NCBI RefSeq assembly: GCF_029026145.1
Contig: NZ_CP119078.1
Coordinates: forward strand, 2,293,036 to 2,357,035
Reading direction: 5' to 3'
From: Legionella cardiaca
Lineage (GTDB): Bacteria > Pseudomonadota > Gammaproteobacteria > Legionellales > Legionellaceae
Length of the DNA: 64,000 bases
This document shows positions 24,252-33,707 of this stretch, piece after piece; the stretch's first letter is position 1; every line of letters begins with the position of its first letter. A program made the position numbers and the translations under genes. The notes under the pieces are model-generated. The model was not told the origin of the DNA, searched no databases, and worked only from the letters and a program-made list of their open reading frames with translations.

Positions 24252-26570
24252 ATGAGTGAAGCATTTACTACAAATTTACGGAAATTTCGCATTTATAAAC
24301 ATCGTTTTCTGAAATTTGATATCGTCTCTGCCATTGTAGTTTTTCTGGTTGCCATTCCTTTATGCTTAGGCATTGCCCTGGCATCAGGAGCTCCTTTATT
24401 CTCTGGGATTGTGAGTGGCATTATAGGCGGCATTGTAGTAGGCACAATTAGTGGTTCGCATGTCAGCGTTAGTGGTCCCGCCGCAGGAATGGCAGCAGTT
24501 GTTTTTACTGCAATTGGCCAGTTAGGTGACTTTAATTCTTTCCTTCTCGCATTAACATTAGCGGGAATTTTACAAATTATTGTTGGCAGCTTACGAGCAG
24601 GCTTTGTAGCGGAATATGTGCCCTCCAATGTCGTACAGGGTCTACTGTGTGCTATCGGTATTCTTCTTATTATCAAACAATTACCTTTAGCTTTTACTTT
24701 ATCCAGTGATTTAGCCGAATTAAAAACACACTTACTAGAATCGACAGAAAGCCTAGCACTTAGCCCCCTTTATTTTTTGTCCTATCATCTTAATGAAGGT
24801 GCTGCGATTATTTCTCTCATTTCATTTGCAATTTTAATCTTTGCTGATAAGTCAAAAGCCGCGTGGGTACAAAGTGTTCCAGCGCCTATTATTGTCGTCA
24901 TTGCTGGTATTTTGATTAATGAGATTTTTATTTTCTCTAATTCGTCGCTTGCTCAGAATAATCCACACCTGGTCAATATTCCGCGCCACGATGGTTTTTC
25001 AGACTTTTTAAGTCAGCTGGATTTTCCAGACTGGAGCGCATGGAATAATCCCAAAGTTTATTTATATGCATTTATCATAGCTATCGTCGCTTCTTTAGAA
25101 ACCTTACTTAATGTAAAAGCAGGGGAAAAACTCGACAAGAAAAGACGATATTGTTCAAAAGATCGCGAACTCGTTGCTCAAGGTTGCGGTAATTTCACAG
25201 CAGGACTTGTTGGTGGCATTCCCATCACCTCTGTCATCGTACGCACTTCAGTAAATATTCAATCAGGTGCCAAGACAAAAACATCGGCTATTTTACATGG
25301 TCTTTTTATTCTCCTTGCTGTTTTAATGCTCTCTAAATGGCTTAATAAAATCCCCTTGTCATCGTTGGCCGTAATCCTAATCTTTACTGGTTATAAATTG
25401 ACAAAGCCATCAATCTATAAAGATATTTATGCGCAAGGTACAGATAGATTTATTCCTTTTATAGCAACTGTAATTAGCATCGTTGCCTTTAACTTACTTG
25501 CAGGTATCTTAATTGGCTTAACAATTAGTCTTTTCTATATTTTAAAGTCAAATAGTAAAGCTCGTTTAGACATTATTAAAGAAATCTATCCTACGGGAAT
25601 TACTAACCGTTTAGTACTTCCTCAACAAATCACCTTTTTAAATAAAGCTTCTTTAGTAGCAGAGCTTGATTCCATCCCTAAAAATTCGCAACTCATTATT
25701 GATGCCCGCTACTCCAATTATATTGATAAAGAAATTATCGAATTACTCAAGGAATTTAAAGAAGAACAAGCTCCCTTGAAACAAATTTCATTGAATCTCA
25801 TTGGTTTTCAGGAGCAATATGATATTCATAATTATATCGATTTCATCAATGTCACAACTTATGACGTATTAGCCACATTAGAGCCCTATCAAGTTTTAAG
25901 CTTGCTGCGTGAAGGAAATCAGCGCTTCTTACAGGACACAAGAATTCATCGCAGCGCTAAAATGGATATAAAATACACCTCAGAGACGCAGCATCCCATT
26001 GCCGTGGTCTTGGGCTGTATTGACTCGCGCGTTCCGGTGGAAACCATTTTTGACATGAGCTTCGGTGATTTATTTATTGTCCGTGTAGCGGGTAACGTAG
26101 TTAATAATGATGTATTAGCCAGTATTGAATATGCTTGTAGCGTTGTCGGAGCCAAATTAATTGTTGTTTTGGGGCACACACGATGTGGTGCTATTCAGGC
26201 TGCTTGTGACAACGTGCAAATGGGACATATCACGCAATTGTTAGATAAAATTCAACCCGCTGTTGCCGCCGAAACCCAAACAAAACTTAATCGGACAAGT
26301 AAAAATAGTGAATTTGTAAAACACGTTACTGAACTTAATGTAAGCAATACCTTACAAGAGATTTATAAAGATAGTGAGATCTTAAAGCAGATGATCGAAG
26401 AGGAGAGAATAGGAATTGTCGGAGCAATTTATGATGTTAAAACGGGTAAAGTTGATTTTGATGATTATTCTTGTAATTTAGGTAATAAAAATACGTCCTT
26501 ACTAGAAAAGAGCAAAAAAGTCATTGAAGCAGCCCACAAAATGCCAGTAGTTGTTCCCAATAATAAATAA
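24252..26570 (+). CDS. SulP anion transporter fused to beta-carbonic anhydrase
   Basis: This is a 772-residue fusion. Residues about 20-430 form a SulP/SLC26 membrane domain with 10 or more hydrophobic segments, including FDIVSAIVVFLVAIPLCLGI and SGPAAGMAAVVF. Residues about 430-545 are a linker in the STAS position. Residues about 555-772 are a beta-carbonic anhydrase with zinc ligands in GCIDSRVP (Cys, Asp-Arg pair) and GHTRCGAIQAAC (His, Cys). The natural inference is bicarbonate transport coupled to CO2/bicarbonate interconversion at the membrane; sulphate transport cannot be excluded. AGGATAAG precedes ATG 24252. It is a single gene. Confidence 0.92.
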   Translation: MSEAFTTNLRKFRIYKHRFLKFDIVSAIVVFLVAIPLCLGIALASGAPLFSGIVSGIIGGIVVGTISGSHVSVSGPAAGMAAVVFTAIGQLGDFNSFLLALTLAGILQIIVGSLRAGFVAEYVPSNVVQGLLCAIGILLIIKQLPLAFTLSSDLAELKTHLLESTESLALSPLYFLSYHLNEGAAIISLISFAILIFADKSKAAWVQSVPAPIIVVIAGILINEIFIFSNSSLAQNNPHLVNIPRHDGFSDFLSQLDFPDWSAWNNPKVYLYAFIIAIVASLETLLNVKAGEKLDKKRRYCSKDRELVAQGCGNFTAGLVGGIPITSVIVRTSVNIQSGAKTKTSAILHGLFILLAVLMLSKWLNKIPLSSLAVILIFTGYKLTKPSIYKDIYAQGTDRFIPFIATVISIVAFNLLAGILIGLTISLFYILKSNSKARLDIIKEIYPTGITNRLVLPQQITFLNKASLVAELDSIPKNSQLIIDARYSNYIDKEIIELLKEFKEEQAPLKQISLNLIGFQEQYDIHNYIDFINVTTYDVLATLEPYQVLSLLREGNQRFLQDTRIHRSAKMDIKYTSETQHPIAVVLGCIDSRVPVETIFDMSFGDLFIVRVAGNVVNNDVLASIEYACSVVGAKLIVVLGHTRCGAIQAACDNVQMGHITQLLDKIQPAVAAETQTKLNRTSKNSEFVKHVTELNVSNTLQEIYKDSEILKQMIEEERIGIVGAIYDVKTGKVDFDDYSCNLGNKNTSLLEKSKKVIEAAHKMPVVVPNNK

Positions 26571-26592
26571 AAGTACGAACAAAAATTTCTCA

Positions 26593-26610
26593 TGCCCGCG
26601 CAGGCGGGCA
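26593..26610. repeat. Short palindrome related to repeat family B
   Basis: TGCCCGC and GCGGGCA are inverted around GCAG between the convergent SulP fusion and LysR genes. The word CCCGCGCAGGCGGG and the following ATTCATCC link it to family B. It may also act as a bidirectional terminator. Confidence 0.5.
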
Positions 26611-26682
26611 ATTCATCCATCGAAAGCCAGTCCCAATCAAGGCGCAAAGTTACTTTTCACAATGAATGACAGTAACATTTCT

Positions 26683-27564
26683 TTACATAAATTCGGGTAG
26701 ATCCTTCGTCATGGTTTCTATCCAGATGCGTACTTTTGGCTGTAGAAATCGGGCTGGGTGATAAAAAAGATAAACTGGAATGATAGACTTTTTTAAACCA
26801 GGAAATAGCTCAATCAATTCACCACAAGCGAGAAAGTTGGCTATTTGATAATGATGTAGGGCGACTATCCCCAGTCCACGTCGTGCACAGTCAGCTAATG
26901 CTGCTGCATCATTTAAATACAAGGTTGGCGTTAGATTAACTGATTCTCCCGAAGCAAACGTCCAGTTATTGTTAGGATTACGCATGCTATGCGTTAAATA
27001 AGCATGTTGCTGTAAATCAGCAGGTCTTTGTGGACAACCACAACGCTCTAAATAGTAAGGTGAGGCACAAAATACATAGCGTGTAGTCGTGATTTTTTTT
27101 TGTATTGAATTGGAAGCAACCTGCATAGACATACCATAAACAACATCAAGTTCCTCTTCCAACAAATGAGGCACCTGCTCTGCTACTTGTAAATCTAAAA
27201 TTAACTGTGGGTATCGCGCATTCAACGCAGGCATACGAGGCAAAATAATATTTTCTGCAAAATAGCGTGAACTCTTTACGCGCAAAACGCCTTTTGGTTC
27301 AGCATGTGCTGCAGCCACGACACTTTTTGCCTGTTCCAAAGCTTGTAAAACTGCTTGTACTTCCTGAAAATAAGCCTCCCCCACTGAAGTCAAAGAAACT
27401 TTACGGGTTGTACGCTCAAGTAAAGTAGCTCCTAATTCTGTTTCTAAAAGACTGACTTGCTTGCTAACGGCGGCCGCGGAAATATCCAGTAATTTTGCTG
27501 CAGCAGTAAAACTGCGACACTGGACCACTTTACAAAAGGTTTGAATAAGGGCAAGAGTATTCAT
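26683..27564 (-). CDS. LysR-family transcriptional regulator
   Basis: The 293-residue protein has an N-terminal winged helix-turn-helix (ALIQTFCKVVQCRSFTAAAKLLDISAAAVSKQVSLLE) and a LysR effector-binding domain. It is of the subgroup whose members often control neighbouring divergent genes. Here the divergent neighbour is proS (124 bp between starts), which is an unlikely target, so the regulated genes are probably elsewhere. No inducer can be assigned. Confidence 0.88.
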   Translation of the reverse strand: MNTLALIQTFCKVVQCRSFTAAAKLLDISAAAVSKQVSLLETELGATLLERTTRKVSLTSVGEAYFQEVQAVLQALEQAKSVVAAAHAEPKGVLRVKSSRYFAENIILPRMPALNARYPQLILDLQVAEQVPHLLEEELDVVYGMSMQVASNSIQKKITTTRYVFCASPYYLERCGCPQRPADLQQHAYLTHSMRNPNNNWTFASGESVNLTPTLYLNDAAALADCARRGLGIVALHHYQIANFLACGELIELFPGLKKSIIPVYLFYHPARFLQPKVRIWIETMTKDLPEFM

Positions 27565-27687
27565 TGATCAATCGGTGAACTGTTATTCTTACAAGAATAA
27601 CGAACTCTTTTCTTATTGCAAGAACCCATCTTGTTTGTTAACCACTGCGGTATATAATACTTGCTTTTGTAATCAGCAGGAGCAGGC

Positions 27688-29397
27688 ATGCGCGCATCGC
27701 AATGGTTATTAGCTACTCTCAAAGAAACCCCCAATGATGCTGAGATCGTTTCACATCAACTGATGTTGAGGGCTGGTATGATCCGCAAACTTGGTTCTGG
27801 CCTTTATACCTGGTTGCCTCTTGGCCTTAAAGTATTGCGTAAAGTCGAACAAATCGTACGTGAAGAAATGAATCGTACTCACGCAATGGAAGTGCTTATG
27901 CCTGCTGTACAACCGGCAGAGCTGTGGCAAGAAACAGGGCGCTGGGAGACGTTTGGCGGTCAACTTTTAACGATGCAAGATAGCAACGGCCGCGATTATT
28001 GTTTTGGCCCTACTCATGAAGAAGTCATTACCGATTTAATGCGCAATGAGTTGCAATCCTATAAACAATTACCAGCGAACTTCTATCAAATTCAAACGAA
28101 ATTTCGCGATGAAATCCGTCCTCGCTTCGGCGTCATGCGCGCTCGTGAATTTATCATGAAGGACGCCTATTCGTTTCATCTAAGTCAAGAGTCCCTTCAA
28201 GAGACTTACGACGCAATGTATCAAGCATACTGTCGTATTTTCGATCGTTTAGGTCTGCATTATCGTGCTGTAGAAGCAGATACTGGTGCTATTGGTGGTT
28301 CGGCTTCTCACGAATTTCAGGTTTTAGCTGATTCTGGTGAAGATTTAATTTTTTATAGCGATGCCAGCGATTATGCTGCGAATATTGAACAAGCGACTAC
28401 AATAATTCCTGCGAAAGCGACTGTAACAACGCAAGAAAAAATGACTCTTGTTAATACGCCTGGCCAAAAGACTATCACTGAAGTTGCTAACTTCTTAAAA
28501 ACTGACACGGCTCAAACGGTAAAAACCTTAATTGTTATCGGCGAAGAGCATCCTCTTGTAGCACTCGTACTTCGAGGGGATGATGAACTTAACGAAGTGA
28601 AAGCAAGTAAACATCCCTTAGTTAAAGCGCCCCTACAGTTTGCCGACGAGCAAATTATTTTACAAAAATTAAAAGTACCTATCGGCTCTCTAGGTCCAGT
28701 AGAATTGGATATTCCTGTTATTGCTGATTATCATGCCCTGACCATGACCTCGTTTATTTGTGGAGCCAATCAAGCTGATAAACACTATATGAATGTTGCC
28801 TGGGAACGAGATGCCAGGTATCAAGATGCTTATGACTTACGCAATGTTAAAGTAGGTGATCCAAGTCCTGATGGCAAAGGTAACTTACACGCCTGCCGCG
28901 GTATTGAAGTGGGCCATGTTTTTCAGTTAGGTGATAAATATGCACGCGCCATGAATGCTGCAGTAATTAATGAACAAGGGCAATTACAAACCATGATCAT
29001 GGGATGTTATGGCTTGGGTATCAGCCGTGTAGTCGCTGCCGCCATCGAACAACATCATGATGACCACGGAATTATTTGGCCACAAAGCATTGCCCCTTTC
29101 CAATTGGTTATTATTCCTATTAACGGCCATCGCTCAACAATCGTCAAGGAAACTGCTGAATCGCTTTATCAACAGTTAAGTGCTAAAGGAATTGATGTCT
29201 TGCTTGATGATCGTAATGAGCGTCCTGGGGTTTTGTTTGCCGATAGTGATCTTATTGGTATCCCTCACCGCCTGGTAGTTAGTGAGCGCAATTTAGAACA
29301 AAATGCGGTGGAATATAAAGCCAGAAATAAGGAAGAAATAAGTCGTATATCGCTCTCTGATTTAAATAAATTTATTTGTGATTTGTTCAACCTTTAA
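27688..29397 (+). CDS. proS: Prolyl-tRNA synthetase
   Basis: Class IIa synthetase charging tRNA-Pro. The 569-residue protein is the bacterial type: motif 1 ([16 protein letters not shown]), motif 2 ([19 protein letters not shown]) and motif 3 ([13 protein letters not shown]) flank the inserted YbaK-like editing domain (about residues 230-380). The anticodon-binding domain is at the C-terminus. Length equals E. coli ProS (572). It starts with ATG 27688 after AGGAGCAGGC. It is a single gene with a LysR gene divergent upstream. Confidence 0.97.
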   Translation: MRASQWLLATLKETPNDAEIVSHQLMLRAGMIRKLGSGLYTWLPLGLKVLRKVEQIVREEMNRTHAMEVLMPAVQPAELWQETGRWETFGGQLLTMQDSNGRDYCFGPTHEEVITDLMRNELQSYKQLPANFYQIQTKFRDEIRPRFGVMRAREFIMKDAYSFHLSQESLQETYDAMYQAYCRIFDRLGLHYRAVEADTGAIGGSASHEFQVLADSGEDLIFYSDASDYAANIEQATTIIPAKATVTTQEKMTLVNTPGQKTITEVANFLKTDTAQTVKTLIVIGEEHPLVALVLRGDDELNEVKASKHPLVKAPLQFADEQIILQKLKVPIGSLGPVELDIPVIADYHALTMTSFICGANQADKHYMNVAWERDARYQDAYDLRNVKVGDPSPDGKGNLHACRGIEVGHVFQLGDKYARAMNAAVINEQGQLQTMIMGCYGLGISRVVAAAIEQHHDDHGIIWPQSIAPFQLVIIPINGHRSTIVKETAESLYQQLSAKGIDVLLDDRNERPGVLFADSDLIGIPHRLVVSERNLEQNAVEYKARNKEEISRISLSDLNKFICDLFNL

Positions 29398-29442
29398 AAA
29401 TACCTTCTTAGGAAACGCCTCGAATGGTTTGAAGATATTCAA

Positions 29443-29490
29443 GTGTATACGTTCCGCGCTTTATGCGCGGAATCTGGTTCTCGCCTGGAT
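29443..29490. repeat. Dispersed repeat, family C, copy 2
   Basis: It aligns with 9067-9113. This copy has an intact hairpin, TTCCGCGC (29452-29459) pairing with GCGCGGAA (29465-29472). It sits 46 bp after the proS stop and could add weak termination. Confidence 0.55.
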
Positions 29491-29561
29491 GCCCCGTATA
29501 AGGCAGGAGATTTTTGATTAAAATTTAGATGCTTTACTAAACACGCTATTTGAAAGCGACA

Positions 29562-29594
29562 CGTAATACTGACTTAATGTTTACCATTTATACT
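29562..29594 (+). promoter_or_regulatory. PmrA-box-like promoter of the 29627 gene
   Basis: Half-site CGTAATACT (29562-29570), GA spacer, half-site CTTAATGTT (29573-29581; 8 of 9 to the consensus), 7-nt gap, then -10 TATACT at 29589-29594. Confidence 0.6.
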
Positions 29595-29626
29595 GAAATT
29601 TACTACTCCCACCTTTGAGTGTTCAA

Positions 29627-31399
29627 ATGGTTAAGAAATTAGCTGGTAACTTACTGGAAGTCTTTAATGCGCAGTGGCAAGACGAAAGTAGTTTACAGGA
29701 GTTTGCACACCATCGAGGGAAAGAAGAAAATAAAGATGTCTTACAACGGGATATCCCAAGGACGTCTTTAGTCGATTTTACTGGGACATTTGATGATTTT
29801 TCAGCCGTTTGTCTCTCAGAATCTACCTTTGAACAGCACTATCTACAAGGAAATCTAGATGGTGGCTTAGCAGTTGATATTTACACAAACTATGTCAATA
29901 AAAAAGTTTCTGCTCTTTATGAGGAGGCAGAACGTTTTTCAAAAACATCCGCTCCAAGAACAGAAAAAGATATAGAAACCCAAAATTTTATTAGTTCCTG
30001 GTTTGGACAAGATAACAAAGAAGAATTACGCTTCGCTTATCGAGATGATGACGGACAATTATGCTCTTTTGGTTTTATTGCTAATAAACATTATCCAGAC
30101 AAATGGGTTTTACAAATTTCCAAGAATACTACTGCACCCATTGCAAACAGAACAATGAATCTTTTTGCCAATGATGAATTCACTTCTCCCGAAACCGGCA
30201 CCCAAGTTGAGTTACTTGAATTACCCCAACAAATTAAAAAAGCATTGGGTTCTATGAAAGTCTTTGAATTAGTTTCCACACTTATACAGGAAGATGGCAC
30301 TGTTTCTTTTAAAAAAATAACAGAACTAAATCAAAGGATTATGAACAATGCAAACATTGATAATCGCGATTTTAAAAAGGCGCAATTACACGATTATATT
30401 CAATTCATAAGAACACGTTGCCTCAGCAATACCGTTTTAGAAAGCTACATTAACGAATTAGAAACGCAATCGAATGTAGACATTGATTTTTTTAAAAAGG
30501 GTGACTTTGAACAAACCTTACAGGAAATGTATAACAGAATAGACATCTCTCTTTCAAAAATAGCTAATAAAGAATTAGCAGCCACTCTGGAACTTAATAA
30601 TAAACTTACCTTCTTTGCAATTCGACTCAAACTTCTTGCAAGCTCAGTAGCTTCGGAGCCTATAAATTTAGCACTCAATGAACAGTCAGAAAAACTTCTA
30701 GCACAGCGTGAGAGCTTAACAACAACACCAGAGACTGTTAAAAATCGCAAATTCTCTGAGTGGGTTCAAGAAGCGTTAAACCAGAGCTATCAAAAGCAAA
30801 TAGCTGCTCGTCTAGAAGAACATAAAAAAGCATTAGAACATCTTAATGCTAACAAGCCTCTCCCACCGCCTGAATTTAGTCAAAGTTTTTTGCAGCGCCA
30901 CTACCCATCCCTTCTGGTAGAAGTTTTTTCGTTATTAGTTATCATTAGCCTCTTTTTTGTTCCAGCCGGCCCCATCGTATTAGTTGTTGCAGCAATTGCT
31001 GGAGTTATTGGCATAGCTGCAAGTGCTAAAGTGGGTTATGATGAAAAACAGTTTTTAGCTAGTCAACAAAAGTTTTTTAGTGCTTCCAACAAGTATAAAA
31101 AGGAGTTGGGCGAAGCCGAGGAAAAGAATGAACGTCAGACCAAGAAATTTTCACTCGAATTTACTGAGTTAACATCTAAAATTATGGAGCATGTTTTAAA
31201 AGAAGAAGTAGACGATTTACCAGAAGAGTTTAATAACGTCACTCATACCATTAACGGGCTGGAATCTCTTGCACCTGAGCTAAGCGAGGCGGAAAAATCG
31301 ATTAATAATCTGTCTGGCATTGCCTCTGTCAGTCTGTCAGGCAACCGAGAAAAATCGCTTGAACAAGGCTCAACTTCACTCGGTGCGAATCTTTCATAA
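29627..31399 (+). CDS. Unknown large protein with membrane hairpin, putative effector (paralogue 1)
   Basis: The family is not recognised. The 590-residue protein has a soluble N-terminal domain (about residues 1-200) with QGNLDGGLAVDIY and RFAYRDDDGQLCSFGF. A helical middle (about 205-420) follows, then a hydrophobic hairpin (about 432-470, VEVFSLLVIISLFFVPAGP and VLVVAAIAGVIGIAAS) and a coiled-coil-like acidic tail. The next gene has the same layout and matching words, so the two are tandem paralogues. ATG 29627 is chosen; the TTG at 29615 has no ribosome site. The PmrA-like promoter and host-membrane-like architecture suggest a Dot/Icm effector (inference). Confidence 0.65.
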   Translation: MVKKLAGNLLEVFNAQWQDESSLQEFAHHRGKEENKDVLQRDIPRTSLVDFTGTFDDFSAVCLSESTFEQHYLQGNLDGGLAVDIYTNYVNKKVSALYEEAERFSKTSAPRTEKDIETQNFISSWFGQDNKEELRFAYRDDDGQLCSFGFIANKHYPDKWVLQISKNTTAPIANRTMNLFANDEFTSPETGTQVELLELPQQIKKALGSMKVFELVSTLIQEDGTVSFKKITELNQRIMNNANIDNRDFKKAQLHDYIQFIRTRCLSNTVLESYINELETQSNVDIDFFKKGDFEQTLQEMYNRIDISLSKIANKELAATLELNNKLTFFAIRLKLLASSVASEPINLALNEQSEKLLAQRESLTTTPETVKNRKFSEWVQEALNQSYQKQIAARLEEHKKALEHLNANKPLPPPEFSQSFLQRHYPSLLVEVFSLLVIISLFFVPAGPIVLVVAAIAGVIGIAASAKVGYDEKQFLASQQKFFSASNKYKKELGEAEEKNERQTKKFSLEFTELTSKIMEHVLKEEVDDLPEEFNNVTHTINGLESLAPELSEAEKSINNLSGIASVSLSGNREKSLEQGSTSLGANLS

Positions 31400-31484
31400 T
31401 CAGTTACCAGAAGTTCACTTAGAACCATGGCTGCCACCTGCATAACATGACATATTTTTTGTAATATAGTTGTTAAACTGTTAT

Positions 31485-31517
31485 CTTCATATTCAGTTAA
31501 TGTAGCTATGCTATAGT
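31485..31517 (+). promoter_or_regulatory. PmrA-box-like promoter of the 31547 gene
   Basis: Half-site CTTCATATT (31485-31493; 8 of 9), CA spacer, half-site GTTAATGTA (31496-31504), 7-nt gap, then -10 TATAGT at 31512-31517. The spacing is identical to the promoter of paralogue 1. Confidence 0.55.
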
Positions 31518-31546
31518 GATTTTAAAGTATTACTGAATCCAATACT

Positions 31547-33250
31547 ATGTCGAATCGTAAAACGTCTAAAGTTAGAATAATGTATGGTAACTATGTTGAT
31601 TTATTAAGAAAAAATCTCATTACCGAACAACCTGATTTTAAAGATACAAAAATAGACTATGCAGAAGTATTTACCCAGCCGTCTACTGATATTGCTCACG
31701 AACTAATAAAAGATCTGACGCGCCAACCTTTTATTGATTCAAATGGTAGAACCTTTAGCGATTTTCTTACCACCTGGATGTCTCCGACAACCTCTAAATC
31801 CTATTCTCAAGGCAATATGAATGGATCATTTTATTCACTCATCCTTGGCCTTTTTATTAAAAACAGTCCCAACTTTATTAAAGCGGGAACAAACCGTACA
31901 GAAGAAACTCGGGAAAATTTTAGTGCAGGTTCTGCAAACCTTAATGTAAGCGTTGCTTTTTATGATGACGATGGAATTCCTTGTGGTGTAAGTATTACTG
32001 CCTCTAAGTTAGCTCCTGAATTATGGACTGCAGCAATTATTCGTAACACGAATGCCGACCCTAAAGACAGAGAAGTCCTCTTACTCAGTCCTGAAGATAT
32101 TATTGACTCACCGCAAGATAAGCCCAAATCGGCAACGACAGCCAGAAAAGCATTTTTACGATTTCTGCACTCCAGGCAAATGGAAGAAAAGCTACAAGGA
32201 CTTTTCTTAACTAATGGAACTATTAATATTGAGAGATTAACAGCACTGGGGACACAATTTCACACTCACAAGAATGACAGAACAGCACGCCTCGATCAGC
32301 AATATAGGGTTTTATCCGCATGGCCGCAACTGACACAAGAGCAATTTGCCGTAATAGAAAAAGCCTTAAAGGAAAAACAAAAACAACGTTTTTTGGAAGC
32401 TCAGCAGTGGTTTGAATCCCAATTAGCTCCCATATATAAGAAACGTGCCAGTGAAATTGTAGATCCAGAGTTAGATTATAAAGCGGAGCAATCATTTCCG
32501 GCAAGGCATGCAGGGACTCTATCTGTTGGGATAGTTTCATTGTTGCTTACCATAGGACTTATTTTAACGTTAACAGGAGTACTTGCTCCACTTGGTCTCA
32601 CATTAACCGGCTTAGCATCTATTATCGGCATTGTTGGTGCAGTAGTTACGACAATTGCTACGATTAGCAGTGTAACTAAATTAGTACTTGATGAGCAAGA
32701 ATTGTCAGTTTATCAACAAGCATGCGAATCTATCACACAAGAGTCGCTTAGTAATTATCAGCGGAAATTGCAGGAAATTAATCCAGACATCGATATTAGC
32801 CATTTACAAGGATCAATAACCAAAAATGAGCTAATTAAAATAATCGCCGATATTGACATTGTTCTTGAGAATCAACCAGAGGCCGTGCTAAGAGCCATTT
32901 TAGCAGCTGACTTTAAGGATGGAGAATTTGCCTTACTTTGTCAGAAGGTGAAAGAAGCACTAATTGAATTAGAATCAGAATTTTCTGGCCTCAATAATGA
33001 AGAATTTTCCTCACTTCGTCGGAGAATGGAAGAAGCATTGGCTGAGAACCCAGAACTAATGGAAAGACTGGAATCCCTGGCAATATTAGCATCCCCGCCG
33101 GCACAATTGGAAAATGCAGAAAAATTAATTAACAGCATCCCTGATCCTGGACATTCAGCAAATGATCTGGTCATTGCCAGCCATACACCTAAAGAAAAAG
33201 ATGTTTCAGAGCACATTTTACCATCAACAGGGCATGAGCATACAGTTTGA
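31547..33250 (+). CDS. Unknown large protein with membrane hairpin, putative effector (paralogue 2)
   Basis: This 567-residue protein has the same order of parts as its neighbour: an N-terminal domain with SYSQGNMNGSFYSLIL and VAFYDDDGIPCGVSI, a helical middle, a hydrophobic hairpin at about residues 325-375 (VGIVSLLLTIGLILTLTGVL, LGLTLTGLASIIGIVGAVV), the shared LDEQELSVYQQ-type helix, and an acidic C-terminal tail. Matching words with paralogue 1 include S-QGN-(D/N)G and the (Y/R)DDDG strand. It probably arose by local duplication followed by strong divergence. It has its own promoter and probably carries the downstream 136-residue gene in the same transcript (12-bp gap). Function unknown. 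Confidence 0.65.
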   Translation: MSNRKTSKVRIMYGNYVDLLRKNLITEQPDFKDTKIDYAEVFTQPSTDIAHELIKDLTRQPFIDSNGRTFSDFLTTWMSPTTSKSYSQGNMNGSFYSLILGLFIKNSPNFIKAGTNRTEETRENFSAGSANLNVSVAFYDDDGIPCGVSITASKLAPELWTAAIIRNTNADPKDREVLLLSPEDIIDSPQDKPKSATTARKAFLRFLHSRQMEEKLQGLFLTNGTINIERLTALGTQFHTHKNDRTARLDQQYRVLSAWPQLTQEQFAVIEKALKEKQKQRFLEAQQWFESQLAPIYKKRASEIVDPELDYKAEQSFPARHAGTLSVGIVSLLLTIGLILTLTGVLAPLGLTLTGLASIIGIVGAVVTTIATISSVTKLVLDEQELSVYQQACESITQESLSNYQRKLQEINPDIDISHLQGSITKNELIKIIADIDIVLENQPEAVLRAILAADFKDGEFALLCQKVKEALIELESEFSGLNNEEFSSLRRRMEEALAENPELMERLESLAILASPPAQLENAEKLINSIPDPGHSANDLVIASHTPKEKDVSEHILPSTGHEHTV

Positions 33251-33262
33251 TTAGGATCGTAG

Positions 33263-33673
33263 ATGAATGTATTCTTTGATAAAAAAGCCACTTCCGGTTA
33301 TGATAAATTATTGCGACAAAATGAAGAAAATGTTCGCAAGAAGCGCATTGAAAAGGCGGAAGAAGCATTACAGCAATTGAAACAGGAAATAGACAATCGT
33401 CTTGTAAAACTCCAGGAAATTTTGGCATTTTCAGACACTAAGCATGCCCTTTTCCAACAATTATCCGAACAATATGAACATGCACCATCAAAAGAACTCG
33501 CTAAACAACTGTCTGAATTAAAACAGGCACTTGCAACGCTGGACAACAAATTGCAGCAAAGTCAACCTGAAAAAATTATTGCTGATTTGCAAGCTCGTTA
33601 TGAAGCATTGAAGGCTGAATTATCACGAAAAAAAACATTGCTAAAAAGCGATGAACCACCCACCGCTCTGTAA
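33263..33673 (+). CDS. Small coiled-coil protein
   Basis: The 136-residue protein is almost entirely charged helix with heptad-like spacing (NVRKKRIEKAEEALQQLKQE and ALATLDNKLQQSQPEKIIAD), and has no membrane segment or signal peptide. It starts 12 bp after paralogue 2, so it is probably co-transcribed and might be a partner or chaperone of it, or a further effector. No family is recognised. GATCGTAG upstream of ATG 33263 is a weak ribosome site. Confidence 0.65.
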   Translation: MNVFFDKKATSGYDKLLRQNEENVRKKRIEKAEEALQQLKQEIDNRLVKLQEILAFSDTKHALFQQLSEQYEHAPSKELAKQLSELKQALATLDNKLQQSQPEKIIADLQARYEALKAELSRKKTLLKSDEPPTAL

Positions 33674-33707
33674 TTTATTACTGTTCCAGTGCCTGAAGAT
33701 AAAACCA

